64,000 nt of DNA from Nannocystis bainbridge (lineage in GTDB: Bacteria; Myxococcota_A; Polyangia; Nannocystales; Nannocystaceae): positions 630,501 through 694,500 of the forward strand of contig NZ_JAQNDL010000005.1 of assembly GCF_028368995.1 (NCBI RefSeq). The letters are read 5' to 3'. The position numbers and the translations under genes are program-made. The notes below the pieces were generated by a model. It made no database searches and was not told the origin of the DNA. It saw only the letters and a program-made list of their open reading frames with translations. Below, one piece after another: positions 62,273-64,000 of the stretch (its first letter is position 1; each line of letters begins with the position of its first letter).

Positions 62273-62878
62273 TCAGCTGCTCGTGCTCGTGCCGCTGCAC
62301 TCGCCCACGCACTGGCAGGCCTCGGGCGAGGGCGCCTCGCAGGTGCATTCCTGCCAGCCCTCGGGCGGTGGGACCGGGGTGTTGGGGAACACGAACACCC
62401 GGCCGGTCTCGACCTCGAAGTAGCCGGAAGGCGCATCCGGTCCGCCGCCCTCCATGAAGTAACAGAAGCCTACCTCGCCGAGCTCGCCAGAAACGCACTC
62501 GCCGTCGCGCACGACCGGCTCGTGGCCCGGTATGAACACACAGTCCACGCCGGCCTTGCAGTCGGCCTCATTGAAGGCGAGGTGGCAGGGCGTCGCCGGT
62601 GCGCCCGTGGTCGAGTCCGCCGCCGAAGTACCCGAAGTGGGCTCGCTCGTGCCGGTGGTGCCGGTGGAGCCCGTGGAGGTCAGGGTGCCGCTCGTGGGTT
62701 CAGCGCCGCTCGACGACGTGGTGGTGCCAGGGTGGCCGGTCGTGGACTCACCGGCGCTCGATGAGCTCGGTTCGGCCGCGGTCGCGCTCGTCTCCCCGGG
62801 TGCGCCGGTGTTCTTGCTGCAAGCGACGACGAAGAACACGAACATCGTCGATGTCCACCACACGCGTGATTTGCACAT
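62273..62878 (-). CDS. Lipoprotein with Ser/Thr-rich linker and C-terminal Cys-rich domain
   Basis: Exported lipoprotein of 201 aa. Signal peptide with lipobox V-V-A-C, a Ser/Thr/Gly linker (about 25-95), then a small Cys-rich domain (CHLAFNEADCKAGVDCVFIP...CQCVGEC). Same layout as the proteins at 35471, 36416, 50851 and 59048. GGAGAG precedes the ATG at 62878. Role unknown. Confidence 0.75.
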   Translation of the reverse strand: MCKSRVWWTSTMFVFFVVACSKNTGAPGETSATAAEPSSSSAGESTTGHPGTTTSSSGAEPTSGTLTSTGSTGTTGTSEPTSGTSAADSTTGAPATPCHLAFNEADCKAGVDCVFIPGHEPVVRDGECVSGELGEVGFCYFMEGGGPDAPSGYFEVETGRVFVFPNTPVPPPEGWQECTCEAPSPEACQCVGECSGTSTSS

Positions 62879-63147
62879 AAGCTCTCCAGGTCAGGGCAAA
62901 GACTTCACCGGGAAGGTAGCACGCGCGCGCTCGCGGAGGTAGACGGCATGACCGCGTCGCGGCGCCGCCATGTGCCACCACGTGCGCGCGCGGACAACCC
63001 GACGAGAGAGCGCATGGTCGTACCAGCGTCGAACTCGCCACGATCTGGGAGCGCAAGACCGGACCCAGCGATCCACCCACCCTGTTGTTGTGCGCCAAGG
63101 TTGCGACCCATTGCGATCATCATTCGACCTGCTCTAAAGTTTGTCAC

Positions 63148-63894
63148 ATGCGAGAACCCGAGCTGGAGGCCCTCCTGCTGCGCATCGTTCCGGACCTCGC
63201 GCGCGATTGGTCGGGTGCTTCGCCCGAGGACGTCGCGGAGTTGGCCGAGCGCTTCGAGGACCGGGGCTACGATCTCCCTCCGTTCTATCGCTGGTTCCTC
63301 TCGCGGCTCGGCGGCAGCGTGGGTGCGCTTCACCCCGTCCTGCGGGGCTTCTCTGCCGCGGACATCCTGGCGGCGTATCGTAGCAACAGCGTCGACCTCG
63401 GGCCGACCCAGTTCCTCATCGGTCGCGTACCCGATCCGCTGTTTCCTTGCGACGTCTACTACGACCTGGCCTGCCCGGCGCAGGACGACGCCTGCGTCCT
63501 GCGGCCGCGCATGCCGACCGGGCCCGGGCTGCGGAGAAGCGAGACGTTCCGCGAAATGCTCGCAGCGGAGGTCATGCTCTGGTTCCGCGTAAGGACGGCC
63601 CCTCACCGGTGCACCGGCAAGCTCGTCAGCGCCGAGCGAGGCGCCGCCGACCTGCTCGACGCGGTCATGCTTCGGCTCGGCTTCACGAACCCGCTCGTGA
63701 CCGGTCCCAGCTGTCGGCTGTACGAGCGAGACGCCATGACGATGGTCGCCCAAGCTACCTCAGGACCAGATCTATTCGAACTCTTCGAGTTCGAGGTCGG
63801 CGGAGCGAACACGACAGGCATTCGCCGCTTGCTGCGAGGCATCTCGACGGGCTCCTCGCTCCACGTCGACGCTGAGCGCTGGGCCTCGCGCTGA
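63148..63894 (+). CDS. SUKH/SMI1-KNR4-like protein
   Basis: Protein of 248 aa without signal peptide. The segment YDLPPFYRWFLSRLGGSVGAL near residue 40 has the SUKH-family look (a 'LP.xY..FL...GG' motif), and the remainder is alpha-beta. SUKH proteins are often immunity proteins against toxins in bacteria; no toxin gene is visible nearby, so function is open. The ATG at 63148 is preferred because upstream codons lack protein character. Confidence 0.65.
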   Translation: MREPELEALLLRIVPDLARDWSGASPEDVAELAERFEDRGYDLPPFYRWFLSRLGGSVGALHPVLRGFSAADILAAYRSNSVDLGPTQFLIGRVPDPLFPCDVYYDLACPAQDDACVLRPRMPTGPGLRRSETFREMLAAEVMLWFRVRTAPHRCTGKLVSAERGAADLLDAVMLRLGFTNPLVTGPSCRLYERDAMTMVAQATSGPDLFELFEFEVGGANTTGIRRLLRGISTGSSLHVDAERWASR

Positions 63895-63922
63895 GCCTGA
63901 GCCCCCACGCGCGTACTTGTCG

Positions 63923-64000
63923 TCACCTCCCCGCGAGGCCGAGCTGGGCCAGCAGGAACGCTGCCTCGAACGCCCGGCTGTGCAGCCATTCGCGGCGGCT
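63923..64000 (-). CDS. 3' end of a gene that enters from the right edge
   Basis: Twenty-five codons to a TGA stop on the minus strand, ending REWLHSRAFEAAFLLAQLGLAG followed by Arg. The composition is that of a normal high-GC coding end. The body of the gene is outside the window, so no function can be assigned. Confidence 0.6.
   Translation of the reverse strand, partial: SRREWLHSRAFEAAFLLAQLGLAGR

Noticed and set aside
62905..63753. 282-codon minus-strand frame opposite the SUKH-like gene
   Set aside because: Composition is that of an antisense shadow; the plus-strand frame has the SUKH-like motif and normal codon use.

Overview
The window is very GC-rich and its codons end almost always in G or C. 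It carries several marks of a myxobacterium, most likely of the Nannocystis/Plesiocystis group (order Nannocystales). These are Cys-rich DUF4215 repeats, a MYXO-CTERM-like C-terminus, many short lipoproteins with Thr/Ser/Gly-rich linkers, Ser/Thr protein kinases fused to TPR, AAA-ATPase or histidine-kinase parts, an MglA-like GTPase with roadblock partners, and an IgGFc-binding-like surface lipoprotein. This placement is inferred from gene content; no rRNA or other marker gene is present.

Layout. Bases 1-7064: an ECF sigma factor with its overlapping membrane partner, an 11-repeat DUF4215 lipoprotein, a PAS-PAS-STAS (RsbR-like) sensor, four small secreted or leucine-rich-repeat proteins. Bases 7267-9926: a tight three-gene set (GNAT, fold-type-II PLP enzyme, TauD-like dioxygenase). 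Bases 10028-16024: a gamma-glutamylcyclotransferase-like protein and a 1726-residue Ser/Thr kinase/AAA/GAF/histidine-kinase protein. Bases 16272-25283: a probable small-molecule cluster (VOC protein, PLP enzyme, amino-acid dehydrogenase, class IV aminotransferase, haem-oxygenase-fold diiron oxidase, two methyltransferases, a GT-A-like protein). Bases 26236-30911: a three-gene module of a roadblock protein, a REC-DUF4388-roadblock regulator and an MglA-like GTPase with a long repetitive tail. Bases 30952-34666: a cytosolic substrate-binding-like protein, a GT1 glycosyltransferase and an MFS transporter. Bases 34891-41500: assorted lipoproteins (cyclophilin, von Willebrand A), a ferritin-like hydrolase, HEAT repeats, OsmC and gene debris.

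Bases 41615-46960 hold the most striking locus. An LDH2/ComC-type dehydrogenase, a PEP mutase fused to an AMP-forming ligase, an acyl carrier protein and an MBOAT acyltransferase are read as one translationally coupled operon. The last three correspond to DltA, DltC and DltB of the D-alanylation pathway, while the front end should make phosphonopyruvate and then phosphonolactate. I infer a Dlt-like machine that puts a phosphono-acid on an extracytoplasmic acceptor. Bases 48185-49848 are a low-GC two-gene island (membrane protein plus an unrecognised protein), probably acquired by transfer. Bases 50043-64000 hold an FHA-LuxR regulator, a Cys-rich lipoprotein, a kinase-TPR protein, an MBL-fold lipoprotein, a LysR regulator, an M23-type lipoprotein, an IgGFc-binding-like lipoprotein, an ATP-grasp enzyme, a SUKH-like protein and the 3' end of one more gene.

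A second signal runs through the whole window. It is a dispersed short palindrome built on (C/A)TGTCC-N4-GGACA(T/G). Copies lie between genes, often just after stop codons and in one place as three back-to-back hairpins, and also in frame inside coding sequences. In the GTPase gene it has expanded into an array encoding PVPEDS-like hexapeptides. I do not recognise it as a named repeat family.
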